A DNA stretch of 20,992 nucleotides from JALHNI01 sp031367405 (GCA_031367405.1 JANLPT010000213.1:1-20992), one strand, 5' to 3'. Positions 1 through 7,432 are shown, counted from the first letter of the stretch. Translations and numbers: made by a program. The notes: generated from the letters alone by a model not told the origin.

Positions 1-1308
1 CTGATACGCCGCCACCGATTCGCGAGCCTTCCCCAGCCGCAAGGCCGCATTGCGCACTCCCGCCAACGCCACCACCACCTCCGAGGAGATCTGGCGCGCG
101 ACCGCTGCCGCGCGCCACTCGGCCTGTTGGATCGCCGCTTCGGTCTGCGCCAGTCTTCCGGCGGCGATGTTGTTGCGCGGCGCGAAACCATACCGCAGCC
201 CGGCCACCGCGTCGACCCCGCGCACGCCTTGAAAAGGCGAGGTAAAGTAACTCGCCGCGCCCTCACTCAGTCCGCTGTAGCCGCTCGAAAGAGTTAACTC
301 CACATTGGGCAGTAAGCCGTTCTTCGCCTGCGCCAGAAAGGCGCGCTCGGCTTCGGTGCGTTTACGCGCTGCCAGATAGTCGGACCGTTGCGTAAGTGCC
401 AGTTCAATGTAGCGGCGCATGACTTCGGGCTTGTCTTCCGGAGATATTACTTCGGGAAGTCCTTCAGCGGGATCGGGAATTGATGCGATAGCCTCGGGAG
501 GAACGCCCACGGCGAGCGCCAACTGCTGCCTGGCCACCACCACTTGCTGCGAAGCGGCGACGCGACCGGCCACGCGTTCCGCCAGATTGGCGCGTACTTG
601 ATGAATGTCATTCTGCGGGATGCGATCGGCCTTGATCAAATCGTCGACGTTCTCAAGGATCATCGTGGCCCGCGCTTCCGAACTGGCGGCGACTTCCAAT
701 AATCTTAGGGCACCGACTAACTCCCAGTAACTCGCCGCCGTGTTGGAGAGTAAGCCGGTGAAGGATTGATTTAGATCGAGACGACTGGCTTCCACCTGCA
801 CACCGGCCGAGCGTTCACCGGCCGCGACGACATCCGGCCCGCGATTGCGCAACAAAGGGATGGTCATTTCATAGGCCAAGCGCGAACGGTTGATCCCGGC
901 GATATTCGCGAGGCGATCCCGCGCACGATCCATTTCCACAATCGGCCCGGCGGTGATGCCATTGCGGTACAGGCGGCGCGATGCAGCGCTAAAACTCGTG
1001 AAATTCACTGCGGCGGATTTTGGCCCGGTCGTAACCTGCTGCCCCGTGGTGAGTGGAGTGGGCGCAAAATTCTGTTGCAGGCCGCTCGAATAGAAAGGGT
1101 CAAATATCCCGGACGCTTCCCGCAACGCGCCACGGCTAGCCGCCAGTTGCTGCTCGCGGATCTTCGCTTGCGGATGCAAGGTGAGCGTGGATTCCAGCGC
1201 CTCCTGGAGCGTCAGCCTACCCGGCCGCGCCTGCCCCCAGGCGAGCGAAACTAACACGAGCGTGTTCAGAGTCAGTCGCAATAAGAATGTACCGGAGTAT
1301 ACACCCAT
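1..1308 (-). CDS. TolC-family outer membrane efflux protein (3' end outside window)
   Basis: The minus strand is open from an ATG at 1308 to the window edge, giving 436 codons with no stop. Residues 1-25 look like a signal peptide (hydrophobic LTLNTLVLVSLAWG followed by a QA cleavage region). The mature part opens with LTLQEALESTLTLHPQAKI, the usual first helix of TolC/OEP proteins. Long Ala/Gln/Arg-rich helices follow, and the second half (from about residue 305, LALTQRSDYLAARKRTEAE) looks like the repeat of the OEP domain. TolC proteins form the outer-membrane exit duct of type I secretion and RND or MFS efflux pumps. The expected family length of roughly 450-500 residues means only a short C-terminus is missing. 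The start has no good Shine-Dalgarno sequence. The gene lies 70 nt downstream of a double-glycine peptide gene on the same strand, which suggests a role in peptide export. That role is inferred from position only. Confidence 0.9.
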   Translation of the reverse strand, partial: MGVYSGTFLLRLTLNTLVLVSLAWGQARPGRLTLQEALESTLTLHPQAKIREQQLAASRGALREASGIFDPFYSSGLQQNFAPTPLTTGQQVTTGPKSAAVNFTSFSAASRRLYRNGITAGPIVEMDRARDRLANIAGINRSRLAYEMTIPLLRNRGPDVVAAGERSAGVQVEASRLDLNQSFTGLLSNTAASYWELVGALRLLEVAASSEARATMILENVDDLIKADRIPQNDIHQVRANLAERVAGRVAASQQVVVARQQLALAVGVPPEAIASIPDPAEGLPEVISPEDKPEVMRRYIELALTQRSDYLAARKRTEAERAFLAQAKNGLLPNVELTLSSGYSGLSEGAASYFTSPFQGVRGVDAVAGLRYGFAPRNNIAAGRLAQTEAAIQQAEWRAAAVARQISSEVVVALAGVRNAALRLGKARESVAAYQ

Positions 1309-1378
1309 GGCAGTTCGCAATTTGTGGGGGCACGGCTCTGACGGCCCATACGGCCGGGGTTCGTTACCGCGTATTTAA

Positions 1379-1555
1379 TCAACCAGCCTTAATCGGAGTC
1401 TTCGGCAGGGCCGGAGTCTTCGGAGCAATCGAGATGGCGTCCCCGCCGTTGCCGACGCCGTAGCCCTTCTTCCCATTGGCGCCGCCGCCAGCAACCTTGT
1501 CCAGTTCGTGCCCGGATAACTCGGTCTGTTCGATTTTCTTGATTTCTTCACTCAT
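1379..1555 (-). CDS. Double-glycine leader peptide, RiPP/bacteriocin-like precursor
   Basis: This 58-residue reading frame starts at an ATG preceded by AAGGAG with 7-nt spacing, one of the strongest ribosome sites in the window. The N-terminal half is acidic and helical (MSEEIKKIEQTELSG) and runs into HELDKVAGGG. That matches the bacteriocin-type signal LSxxELxxVxGG, cleaved after GG by C39-peptidase ABC transporters. The predicted core after GG (residues 25-58) is Gly/Lys/Asn-rich (ANGKKGYGVGNGG) and ends in a Pro/Lys part with two PKTP units, IAPKTPALPKTPI. It contains no Cys and only one Ser, so it is not a lanthipeptide core; Thr and Lys remain possible modification sites. The next gene downstream on the strand is a TolC-family protein. 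The HlyD and peptidase-ABC genes expected for such a system are not between them and would lie beyond position 1 if present. The leader call is firm, but modification and activity are unknown. Confidence 0.8.
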   Translation of the reverse strand: MSEEIKKIEQTELSGHELDKVAGGGANGKKGYGVGNGGDAISIAPKTPALPKTPIKAG

Positions 1556-1562
1556 GGTGTTT

Positions 1563-1568
1563 CTCCTT
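1563..1568 (-). promoter_or_regulatory. Strong Shine-Dalgarno for the leader peptide
   Basis: AAGGAG lies 7 nt before the ATG at 1555. It fixes the start of the small peptide gene and separates it from the many unsupported short reading frames nearby. Confidence 0.75.
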
Positions 1569-1602
1569 GGTCGAATTTTAGGCTGCGTTTGCTGCCTTCA
1601 CC

Positions 1603-1986
1603 CTATAATGCGCGGGATGCTTGAAAAAGGGATCGAAGTATTTTCGGGCGCGTTCCCGAGGGCCCTTGGCAGGCCGTCGACGTTCGAGAGACTGCTGCCC
1701 GCTCTCGCCGGTCGCGGCTCGTGGGGTTGCGTTGTTTTCGTCGAAAAGGGTAGGGTTTGGGTTCGTTTGGCGTTGCCTTAGCAGGCGGGTTCGGGGGCGA
1801 AGATTGGATAGTCTTCGAAGCGTTTAGATTTCGGCTTGGATGTAGCTTGGCCGGGAGTGAGTGTTGGCTTCGTTTGGTTCGGTTGTAGCGTGCGTGGAAT
1901 TGCCTTCGCTGCGGCCGAGGTCCGGTGGATCGTTGCGCGTTGCGGTGATTGGCTTCGATGCGTTTTAGGGATGAGTTGCGGTACAT
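1603..1986 (-). pseudogene. Frameshifted relic of an STGPR-motif hypothetical protein
   Basis: An ATG at 1986 follows AGGAG with 6-nt spacing. The frame begins MYRNSSLKRIEANHRNAQRS and continues TGPR. This is the recognisable start of a widespread acidobacterial and planctomycete family of unknown function, usually of the form EANRRNAxxSTGPRTPEGKA...NALKHGL. After TGPR the frame turns into Arg/Pro/Ser-rich sequence unlike the family. A neighbouring frame carries RTSAAAKAIPRT at the same place, which resembles the expected RTPEGKA continuation. The simplest reading is an indel at about 1918-1925 followed by decay. Translation in the first frame would still give 127 residues ending at 1603. That product is basic and of low complexity, and I do not regard it as a working protein. 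Family recognition is from memory. Confidence 0.5.
1604..1609 (+). promoter_or_regulatory. Consensus -10 box TATAAT facing right
   Basis: A perfect TATAAT is followed after 7 nt by an ATG at 1617. The same spacing is seen before ridA, the ZapB-like gene, the second oxidoreductase and the hydrolase in this window. The frame it would start (1617-1781, 54 residues, beginning MLEKGIEVFSG) has no recognised family and may not be a gene. No good -35 hexamer is visible. The box may simply be an orphan promoter. Confidence 0.3.
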
Positions 1987-2487
1987 GGTTGGCTCCTGTG
2001 GGCACGCAGGGTCGGCACCCGGCGCGCGTGTGGCGGCGGCCCGTGCTGGGGCTGATATCAGTTTACCGTTCGCTTGCAAAGTTGGGGGTGTTTGGCGGGT
2101 GTAAGTGCTTTGCTTTGTTGGACGACGGTTTTGAAAAATCGCTGTGACCGTGACTTCGCCGGTGTGCCGTTTGCACGACAACGCCTACCACAAGGTGATG
2201 AGAAGCGATGATTTAAGCCCGCTTGACCCGCTCACTCCGTTCGCGGCTGGCCGATGTTCGGCACTAACCCGGACCGGAGGAGTGGACTCGGACGGGGACA
2301 ACGACGCCGTGACATCTTCCGCTAGCTAGGGTAATCGCAAGCTTTTTCATAACGTAGAGATCCTGCTGACCGCCGATGAGAGCGGCGGGTAGCGCCTGGA
2401 ACATCTGGCCAATCGCCCGGAGGACTTGACCGAAACGGACAAAGTTCAGGAAACCCCCGCACCTCATTGACCGCGATCGAACCGTCC
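1987..2487. other. Gene-poor stretch with no recognised gene
   Basis: Between the STGPR relic and the protease gene I see only short frames on both strands with no family resemblance, ribosome site or consistent codon use. One plus-strand stretch (about 2338-2468) reads without interruption for 20 codons, hits a stop at about 2389, and then reads on to TGA at 2468. A decayed gene is possible, but I cannot name a family. No tRNA-like cloverleaf or terminator with a T-run was found. Confidence 0.4.
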
Positions 2488-4515
2488 CTACCGCGCTGTG
2501 CCGTAGACTTTCAATTTGGCCTTCGTCACCCGGCCCGAAATCCCGTTCGCTTTGTTATCCGCGAACAGTAGGCGCCACTTCCCGTTGGCCGATTCGCCCC
2601 AGTGCATCACGGAGGTCATCTTGTAATCGGTAAAGTCGGCATTGTCGTCATTGGGCCGCGCGCTCGCCAGGCTCAACATTCCGGATGGCGAGGTGAACCC
2701 GATCTCCAGGTCGCCCCGGTTGGCGTGTTTCACGGTGAACGTCAGCTCGACGTGTTCCACCCGGATCGCGGCACCGGAGAGGTCAGCATCGGCGCTGAAT
2801 ATTTTTCCGTCATCGGCAATGGCCTCGTTGCCAGTCAACTCTACTTCTGCCGTGACCAACGGGCCGAGGTTCGTCCAACGGCTCGCGAGGTCCAGCGCGG
2901 CGGCGACGTTGACCAACCCGGCACCGAACGAGTGGCTCAACACGAAGTCACCGCCGTTCTTGAAGAACTCGTCTTTGCCTTGCAGCCCCTCCCGGTTCCC
3001 GGTGCGCATCAGAATCTCTTTCACGTCCCGGTAGCCCAGCCCCGGATTGCGCTCGAGCATCAGCGCCACTGCACCCGACACCTGGGGAGCTGCAGCCGAC
3101 GTGCCATTGAACGAGTCGGTATAGTTCATCGGCGCGAGCGAAGTGGGAAACTTCTCCGCTTTCAACGCGAACGCTGCGGCACCGGAGTTATTGGTGCTCC
3201 ACATCACGTCCGGCTGTGCAAATTCACCGCCAAAAGCCGAAATCGCCACCGCCATCCCACTCTCGGAATACGAACTCTGCTTGCCCCCGCGGTTCACTGC
3301 GGCTACGCCAATGGCAAAACGCGAACTCGAGAATTCGTCATAGCTCTCATCGTCTCCTTCGCCCCGCCCATTTCCGCCGGAAACGACGATCACCGTACCG
3401 AGCCCGTCACGATTCTCGCGCGCGCCGATCTGCATGCCCGCCAGTTGTAACGTACTAATGCGCCCGTCTCCCTTGCCATCGTCCGCCGGACCCCAGCTAT
3501 TGCTTGAGACGTGGGTGAAAATCCCTTTCGGCTGCCACGCCAGCGCAACCCCCGCAGCATCGTCGGCCGTGTCGCCGGCGATCAACCGCAAACCCATCAG
3601 CTTCACTTCCGGCGCTACGCCAATCACGCCCACGTTGTTAAAGCCCGCCGCTCCAGCCAAACCGGCGCAGCTCGTGCCGTGGCTATCGTCGGTCTTGAGC
3701 GGCGAGGGGTCCTCAATCTTGCCGGCGTTGAAGTTGTAGTGAAAGCCCTGATCCAACGCATAGGCATTCGGTGCCAGGTCTTCGTGCTTCACATCGAGCC
3801 CGTCGTCGACCACCGTCATGTTGATGCCTCGACCGGTTGCCAAATCCCACGCGTTGCGCATGTTCAGGTTGAAAGCGGTGCTCTGCAAATGCCACTGGTT
3901 GGCGTAGTAGGTATCGTTCACCGGCCGGACCAAGGCTTGTCTCTTTTCCATCATCCGTGTGAACACCGGCACAAACTCATAGCCGCCTTGCCGGGTAAGC
4001 CAATCGGCAGCATCGAGCGCCGCGAAAGGGTCGGCATAGGTGACCGTCACCCAACCCTCCACCATCGAATTCTCCACTGCCAACGGCTGGGCCGGTTCTA
4101 GAGCGCGTGCGTGGTCTTGGCTCGCGTGGACCAGTAATTTCGCGGTCATCACGCGCCGCGCCGCCGCCAACCGCCGCTCCCGCTCGGCTTCCGGAAGAGC
4201 CGCCAGCCGCTCCGCCGACGGCAGATTGCTGAGGCTATAGAAGACCGGTGCCAAGTTGGCGCGATCCTGCGCCCAGTTCGACTTCACCATGCTCATCGCT
4301 GTATCGCCTGCGGCGAGTTTGTTCACCCGGCCCCCGCCCCACTCCCGGCTGCCTTTGGTGGCGCTCATCCCGCGTCCGCCCCGGCTAAACACCTCATCCG
4401 CCGCTAAGCGGTACCGCACCTCGCGGCCTCCATCGGAGAATAGATATTCGGGTTGCGCCGAGAGGCTTGCCAACGCCAACAGTCCTGTCAAAATTACGCG
4501 AAAAATGTTCTTCAT
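2488..4515 (-). CDS. Secreted kexin-like S8 serine protease with P-domain
   Basis: The product is 675 residues from the ATG at 4515, chosen because AAAAGGA lies just upstream and a clean signal peptide follows (MKNIFRVILTGLLALASLSA, cleavage near 20). An in-frame upstream start would add 18 residues without a signal. Residues 21-200 form a proregion-like part with no motif I can name. The subtilase domain spans about 205-545, with the expected triad: Asp237 in VVDDGLD, His279 in DDSHGTSCAG and Ser473 in FNGTSAAAPQ. The oxyanion Asn382 lies in VSGGNG. The DDG and SHGT surroundings are those of the kexin/furin branch. Residues about 560-672 form a P-domain (RGDLEIGFTSPSGMLSLA, then GKWRLLFAD), the fold that follows the catalytic domain in proprotein convertases. 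It is probably an exported peptidase processing proteins at or beyond the cell surface; its substrate is unknown. The gene appears to be a single transcription unit. Confidence 0.93.
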   Translation of the reverse strand: MKNIFRVILTGLLALASLSAQPEYLFSDGGREVRYRLAADEVFSRGGRGMSATKGSREWGGGRVNKLAAGDTAMSMVKSNWAQDRANLAPVFYSLSNLPSAERLAALPEAERERRLAAARRVMTAKLLVHASQDHARALEPAQPLAVENSMVEGWVTVTYADPFAALDAADWLTRQGGYEFVPVFTRMMEKRQALVRPVNDTYYANQWHLQSTAFNLNMRNAWDLATGRGINMTVVDDGLDVKHEDLAPNAYALDQGFHYNFNAGKIEDPSPLKTDDSHGTSCAGLAGAAGFNNVGVIGVAPEVKLMGLRLIAGDTADDAAGVALAWQPKGIFTHVSSNSWGPADDGKGDGRISTLQLAGMQIGARENRDGLGTVIVVSGGNGRGEGDDESYDEFSSSRFAIGVAAVNRGGKQSSYSESGMAVAISAFGGEFAQPDVMWSTNNSGAAAFALKAEKFPTSLAPMNYTDSFNGTSAAAPQVSGAVALMLERNPGLGYRDVKEILMRTGNREGLQGKDEFFKNGGDFVLSHSFGAGLVNVAAALDLASRWTNLGPLVTAEVELTGNEAIADDGKIFSADADLSGAAIRVEHVELTFTVKHANRGDLEIGFTSPSGMLSLASARPNDDNADFTDYKMTSVMHWGESANGKWRLLFADNKANGISGRVTKAKLKVYGTAR

Positions 4516-4713
4516 GATTCCTTTTGGTCCGCTCCTGCCCTGAGGCAATACTCTTCCTGAGGTTAGCAAAAAACGAGGCTTAAGAGAACAGCATTGAATG
4601 ACCGGGACGAGCGCTCATCACTCTTGTAAGTCGATGTGAATACAACAGTCAACGTGATGCGGGACCACGTGGTGCGCATTCAAATGGTGGTGGCCGGAAA
4701 CGGGCTGGTCCGT

Positions 4714-5082
4714 TCAGGCCATCGAATAGTAAAAGTGCTCATGAACAATCTTGCCGTCCGCCACCGTATAGAGGCCGATTTCGGTCATTTGAAAACGGTG
4801 CCCGGAGGATTTTTGGGTGATGTCATAATTGAACTCCACCGCGAAATAGTTACCCGCCACCAAGGGCCCCTTCACCTCGGCATTGTGTACCTGATGATTC
4901 TCCAGCCACCATTGGTTTTTGCCCTTGATGGCGGCAATCCCGGCCATCTCGGACGGCATCCCGGGCGCACTCATGGGTTCTACGCTAACGATTCCGTCAG
5001 CGTAATATTTCTCGATGGCGTCCAAATTTTTCCCTTGCCGGCAAAGGCCAGCGAGGTCGTCCGCGATTTCCATCGTCGTCAT
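4714..5082 (-). CDS. SnoaL-like / NTF2-fold protein
   Basis: The product is 122 residues, a usual length for single-domain NTF2-like proteins. The pattern is typical: an N-terminal helix (IADDLAGLCRQGKNLDAIEKYYADGIVSVEP), the AIKGKNQWW segment, strands GPLVAGNYFAVEFNYDI and RFQMTEIGLYTVADGKIVHEHFYY. The last motif, DGKIVxExFYY, is characteristic of SnoaL-like folds. These proteins are small cone-shaped dimers that act as cyclases, isomerases or binding proteins, and the sequence alone does not give the substrate. The gene starts 26 nt after the stop of the Gfo/Idh/MocA oxidoreductase, with AAGGAG in the gap about 14 nt before the ATG, longer than usual. The two genes are probably one operon. 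A catalytic role on the oxidoreductase substrate is possible but unproven. Confidence 0.8.
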   Translation of the reverse strand: MTTMEIADDLAGLCRQGKNLDAIEKYYADGIVSVEPMSAPGMPSEMAGIAAIKGKNQWWLENHQVHNAEVKGPLVAGNYFAVEFNYDITQKSSGHRFQMTEIGLYTVADGKIVHEHFYYSMA

Positions 5083-5108
5083 GCAGTTTGTTTTACTCCT
5101 TCGTTAGT

Positions 5109-6248
5109 TTAGGGTTTCACCCAAGCGCGTTTTTGATGGCTCTTCAAGACGGCGGCCAGCAACGTCATGCCGTGCAGACCGTCAGCAAAAGTGGGGTAAT
5201 CGGCCGGGGATTGCGGGTTTAAAATGTGGGCGTAGAAATGCTTAAACATTTGCTTATGCGAGTCATCGTAACCTTCGCTATGGCCACCGGGTAAATCCGC
5301 ATAAGCGGCGGCGGCGGGCTTCATGAGTGACCCATCCTTGATGATGATCTGATTGGGCAAGTTACGATGCCCAATCCAAAGTTCGTCGGGACGCTCCTGA
5401 TTCCAGGAGAGCCCGCTCTTCGTGCCATACACCTCCCAGCGGAAGGAATTTTTATTACCCGCCGATACCTGACTTACGGTAAAGCAACCCTTGGCGCGGT
5501 CGCCGAGCTTCAGCATGACCATGCCAAAGTCGTCCGTATCGATGGGCACTTCTTCGTAGCCGCCGGGCTTCAACTTCTTACCGGCAAAGGTCGGGACGGA
5601 AGTCTTGGGTTTCTTGCGAAAAGGATGCACAGTGGTCAAGTCGGCGCACACTTCATTGATGGTTAAACCGGTCAGAAACTGAATTTGATCCATCCAATGC
5701 GAGCCGATATCGCCCATGGCACGCAGCACGCCGTTATGCTCTTTCTCGATGCGCCAGTTATAGTCTGTATCGTAGAGTAGCCAGTCTTGCGAGTAAGTGC
5801 CTTGGACCACTATCACTTCGCCAATATCCCCGGCGGCGATCATGGCTTTGGCATTCTGTACTAACGGATAATTGCGTAAGTTGTGCTGGATACAATTGGC
5901 GAGCCCTTTTTTGGCGGCCAACGCGACCAGCGTCCTGGCTTCGGATACGTTCATGGTCAGCGGCTTCTCACAAAGCACGTGCTTGCCGTTTTCGAGGGCC
6001 AGTTTGGCTTGCGGGTAATGGAGCACGTTGGGAGTGCAGATGTGGACGGCTTCGATCGTCGGGTCCTGGCAGAGTTCCTGCCACGTTCCAGAGCGCTCGA
6101 TGCTGTGCTCTTTAGCAAACTTGGCGCCTTTCTCCGAAGTGCTGCCGGCCACGGCGACCACGTCGACATAGCCCAGGCGTCTGACGTTTTCCGTGTGTAC
6201 GGTGCCCATAAAGCCGGTGCCCAGCATAGCGATCTGAATGCGTTTCAT
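5109..6248 (-). CDS. Gfo/Idh/MocA family NAD(P)-dependent oxidoreductase
   Basis: The product is 379 residues from an ATG at 6248 preceded by CCGGAG with about 6-nt spacing. An upstream in-frame start would add 42 residues that look non-coding. The Rossmann fold opens with IAMLGTGFMGTVH (G10xG12xxG15). The conserved EKPL motif (Glu94-Lys95-Pro96) follows at the end of LCEKPLTMN; its lysine is the usual cofactor and substrate contact. The second domain contains GDIGSHWMDQIQFLTG, in which Asp and His take the usual active-site places. The C-terminus GLHGMTLLAAVLKSHQKRAWV fits the family. No export signal is seen, so the enzyme should be cytoplasmic, acting on a sugar, inositol or related polyol, although family members differ widely in substrate. 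It probably forms an operon with the SnoaL-like gene downstream. Confidence 0.92.
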   Translation of the reverse strand: MKRIQIAMLGTGFMGTVHTENVRRLGYVDVVAVAGSTSEKGAKFAKEHSIERSGTWQELCQDPTIEAVHICTPNVLHYPQAKLALENGKHVLCEKPLTMNVSEARTLVALAAKKGLANCIQHNLRNYPLVQNAKAMIAAGDIGEVIVVQGTYSQDWLLYDTDYNWRIEKEHNGVLRAMGDIGSHWMDQIQFLTGLTINEVCADLTTVHPFRKKPKTSVPTFAGKKLKPGGYEEVPIDTDDFGMVMLKLGDRAKGCFTVSQVSAGNKNSFRWEVYGTKSGLSWNQERPDELWIGHRNLPNQIIIKDGSLMKPAAAAYADLPGGHSEGYDDSHKQMFKHFYAHILNPQSPADYPTFADGLHGMTLLAAVLKSHQKRAWVKP

Positions 6249-6348
6249 AGGTTCTCCGGTTGAGTGTATCGCATGCGCCGTACGCCTCGTGTAAAACGTC
6301 GTGGAAGTTGGATTGCAAGGCATCGGTGAGATGCAGGTGAGAATTCCG

Positions 6349-6612
6349 ATGAAGGCGGGCGTCCAGCCCAGCAAAGTGCGCGAAGCGGATCGCGCGGCGG
6401 CCGGTTTGGCGAGTGGCCTGTGCCGCCCGGTGATGCTGATTGGCTATCTGATGGCGGGTTGGCGGTTGCTATACGAACTGCGTTGGGGACACAAATTTGG
6501 CATTGATGGCGGAATTTGGTCACATTGGCAGGTGTGGGGGGCGCTCGCCCTGGTCAGCCACTTGCTGTGGTCGCAGTTGGGCAAGCATGCGGCTGAAGAC
6601 CCTGAAGCGTGA
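6349..6612 (+). CDS. Small membrane protein of unknown function
   Basis: The reading frame gives 87 residues from the ATG at 6349, which has AGGTGA 8 nt upstream. Earlier in-frame starts at 6301 (GTG) and 6331 (ATG) have no ribosome site. After a charged N-terminus (VREADRAAAGLASG) there are two likely membrane segments, PVMLIGYLMAGWRLLYEL and WGALALVSHLLWSQL, joined by a short loop (RWGHKFGIDGGIWSHW). I do not recognise a family. The next gene on the strand also encodes a membrane protein and begins 39 nt later, so the two may work together. The divergent oxidoreductase gene starts about 100 nt away. The call rests on the hydrophobic pattern and position and is moderately uncertain. Confidence 0.5.
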   Translation: MKAGVQPSKVREADRAAAGLASGLCRPVMLIGYLMAGWRLLYELRWGHKFGIDGGIWSHWQVWGALALVSHLLWSQLGKHAAEDPEA

Positions 6613-6640
6613 GGCCTGAGTATGAGTCGTGCGGGGCGGA

Positions 6641-6646
6641 TATGAT
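6641..6646 (+). promoter_or_regulatory. -10-like box TATGAT just before a GTG start
   Basis: TATGAT ends 5 nt before the GTG at 6652, and there is no Shine-Dalgarno sequence in the gap. This fits a leaderless or nearly leaderless transcript for the membrane protein gene that follows. No convincing -35 is visible. Confidence 0.35.
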
Positions 6647-6651
6647 GGGCT

Positions 6652-7167
6652 GTGACCTTAAGCGAAGCCTTTCGCATGATGGCGGACCATCCGGTGCGCA
6701 TTTTTGTGCGGCAATGGAACTGGAAGGCTGCGGCGCTGAGCGCCTTATTGCGAGCCTTGGTATTTTATTTCACTAATCGATCGGCAGGTTCCCGCGCCGC
6801 TTGGACTGCGCTGGGCGTGGAATTCGGATATCGCGTGCTCACCAGCGGCATTTTCGGTTCTTTGTTGCAGGTGCTCAGCCGCGTGGAACCAAAGCGGGTT
6901 TCGATGCTGGCCGTGCTGCTGGTGCTACCCGCCGTCAACCAAGGGCTCAACGGGCTGGTCCACTGGTGGCAGGCGACGCCCAAACTGGGCCTGAGCCTGC
7001 TGGTGGCCACGCTGATTACGGTGTGGGCTTCGCTTTTCAATTGGTACGCCATGCGGGAAGGCACGTTCGTGGTGGGCCAAGGGCAACGTGGTTTCGGCGA
7101 GGATCTACGCAGCCTGCCCGGATTGATCTGGCGATTCACTTTCGGCTGGATGCGGCGGTCAGGCTAG
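6652..7167 (+). CDS. Multi-pass membrane protein of unknown function
   Basis: The product is 171 residues from a GTG start with no Shine-Dalgarno sequence, but with a TATGAT box 5 nt upstream. Hydrophobic stretches near residues 26-42 (AALSALLRALVFYFTN), 55-78, 84-102 (MLAVLLVLPAVNQGLNG) and 112-132 (LGLSLLVATLITVWASLFNWYA) suggest three or four membrane helices. The C-terminus is basic (RFTFGWMRRSG) and probably cytoplasmic. Only coding-like sequence and the membrane pattern support it; I recognise no family or catalytic motif. It follows another small membrane protein gene on the same strand and converges on the palindromic repeat block, beyond which the prenyl synthase operon ends. Confidence 0.6.
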   Translation: MTLSEAFRMMADHPVRIFVRQWNWKAAALSALLRALVFYFTNRSAGSRAAWTALGVEFGYRVLTSGIFGSLLQVLSRVEPKRVSMLAVLLVLPAVNQGLNGLVHWWQATPKLGLSLLVATLITVWASLFNWYAMREGTFVVGQGQRGFGEDLRSLPGLIWRFTFGWMRRSG

Positions 7168-7210
7168 TGTCTCGACCGGGTGAAATCTAACTTTCGCGGC
7201 TTGTCGCAGG

Positions 7211-7243
7211 ATCCCCTCCCTAACGGTCGGGGTTCTGTTTGGC
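7211..7243. repeat. Palindromic repeat unit, copy 1 (GRGSVW type)
   Basis: The unit has a hairpin (7213-7232, CCCCTCCC TAACGG TCGGGG) followed by TTCTGTTTGGC. A second diverged copy lies at 7399-7432. Read in one frame the unit encodes LPNGRGSVW, a phrase that turns up in spurious proteins of acidobacterial genomes, so this is probably a dispersed REP-like element. Genome-wide dispersal is from memory and was not tested. Confidence 0.6.
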
Positions 7244-7325
7244 CTCTAGCCCACGGCGTGAACCGTGGGGCATATGCTAAAGCTATTCGCGCCCCATGGC
7301 TTAAACGCCGTGGGCTAGTTAGAGG
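7243..7325. repeat. Long imperfect inverted repeat (AGCCCACGGCGT arms)
   Basis: The arm at 7243-7271 (CTCTAGCCCACGGCGT, then GTGGGGC) pairs with 7291-7325 (GCCCCATGG, then ACGCCGTGGGCTAG, then AGAG) around a 19-nt loop. The only interruptions are a small bulge and a 4-nt insertion near the outer end. The core TAGCCCACGGCGT is perfect in both arms. The structure would fold on either strand between two convergent transcription units and may act as a REP-type element or bidirectional terminator. Confidence 0.65.
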
Positions 7326-7338
7326 ACAGTTACAAACC

Positions 7339-7370
7339 AAGCGGTCGAGGCACTGGTTTCTCGACCGCTT
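7339..7370. terminator. Perfect 11-bp stem hairpin between convergent genes
   Basis: AAGCGGTCGAG (7339-7349) and CTCGACCGCTT (7360-7370) form a perfect 11-bp stem with a 10-nt loop. It lies beyond the end of the prenyl synthase operon. On that strand the stem is followed by GGTTTGTAACTG, which is T-rich but not a true T-run. It is a plausible terminator or the core of another repeat element. Confidence 0.45.
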
Positions 7371-7398
7371 GACAATATATTCTGTATGCCACTGCAAC

Positions 7399-7432
7399 AT
7401 CCCCTCCCGCACGGCGAGGGGTTCGGTTTGGC
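7399..7432. repeat. Palindromic repeat unit, copy 2 (GRGSVW type)
   Basis: This is a second copy of the unit at 7211-7243, in the same orientation. It has hairpin CCCCTCCCGCACGGCGAGGGG (7401-7421) then TTCGGTTTGGC. It encodes ARGSVW in the corresponding frame. The changes keep the stem paired, as expected if the hairpin matters. It begins 16 nt beyond the stop codon of the prenyl synthase gene. Confidence 0.6.

Noticed and set aside
1617..1781. 54-codon plus-strand frame after a perfect TATAAT box
   Set aside because: The promoter box is listed, but the peptide has no family match and overlaps the relic gene. Coding status cannot be shown.
1836..2147. 103-codon plus-strand frame opposite the STGPR relic
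   Set aside because: It is Trp/Cys/Gly-rich with no ribosome site. The minus strand has both a ribosome site and a recognisable motif.
2144..2487. Possible transposase remnant
   Set aside because: Short open stretches on both strands looked protein-like, but no transposase motif, terminal inverted repeat or target duplication was found.
2602..4101. Long plus-strand frames of 282 and 196 codons
   Set aside because: They lie antisense to the protease gene, whose full domain set and catalytic residues are in the other strand. Their products are His/Arg-rich with no family resemblance.
4636..5112. 158-codon plus-strand frame
   Set aside because: It is antisense to the SnoaL-like gene, has no ribosome site and no recognisable domain.
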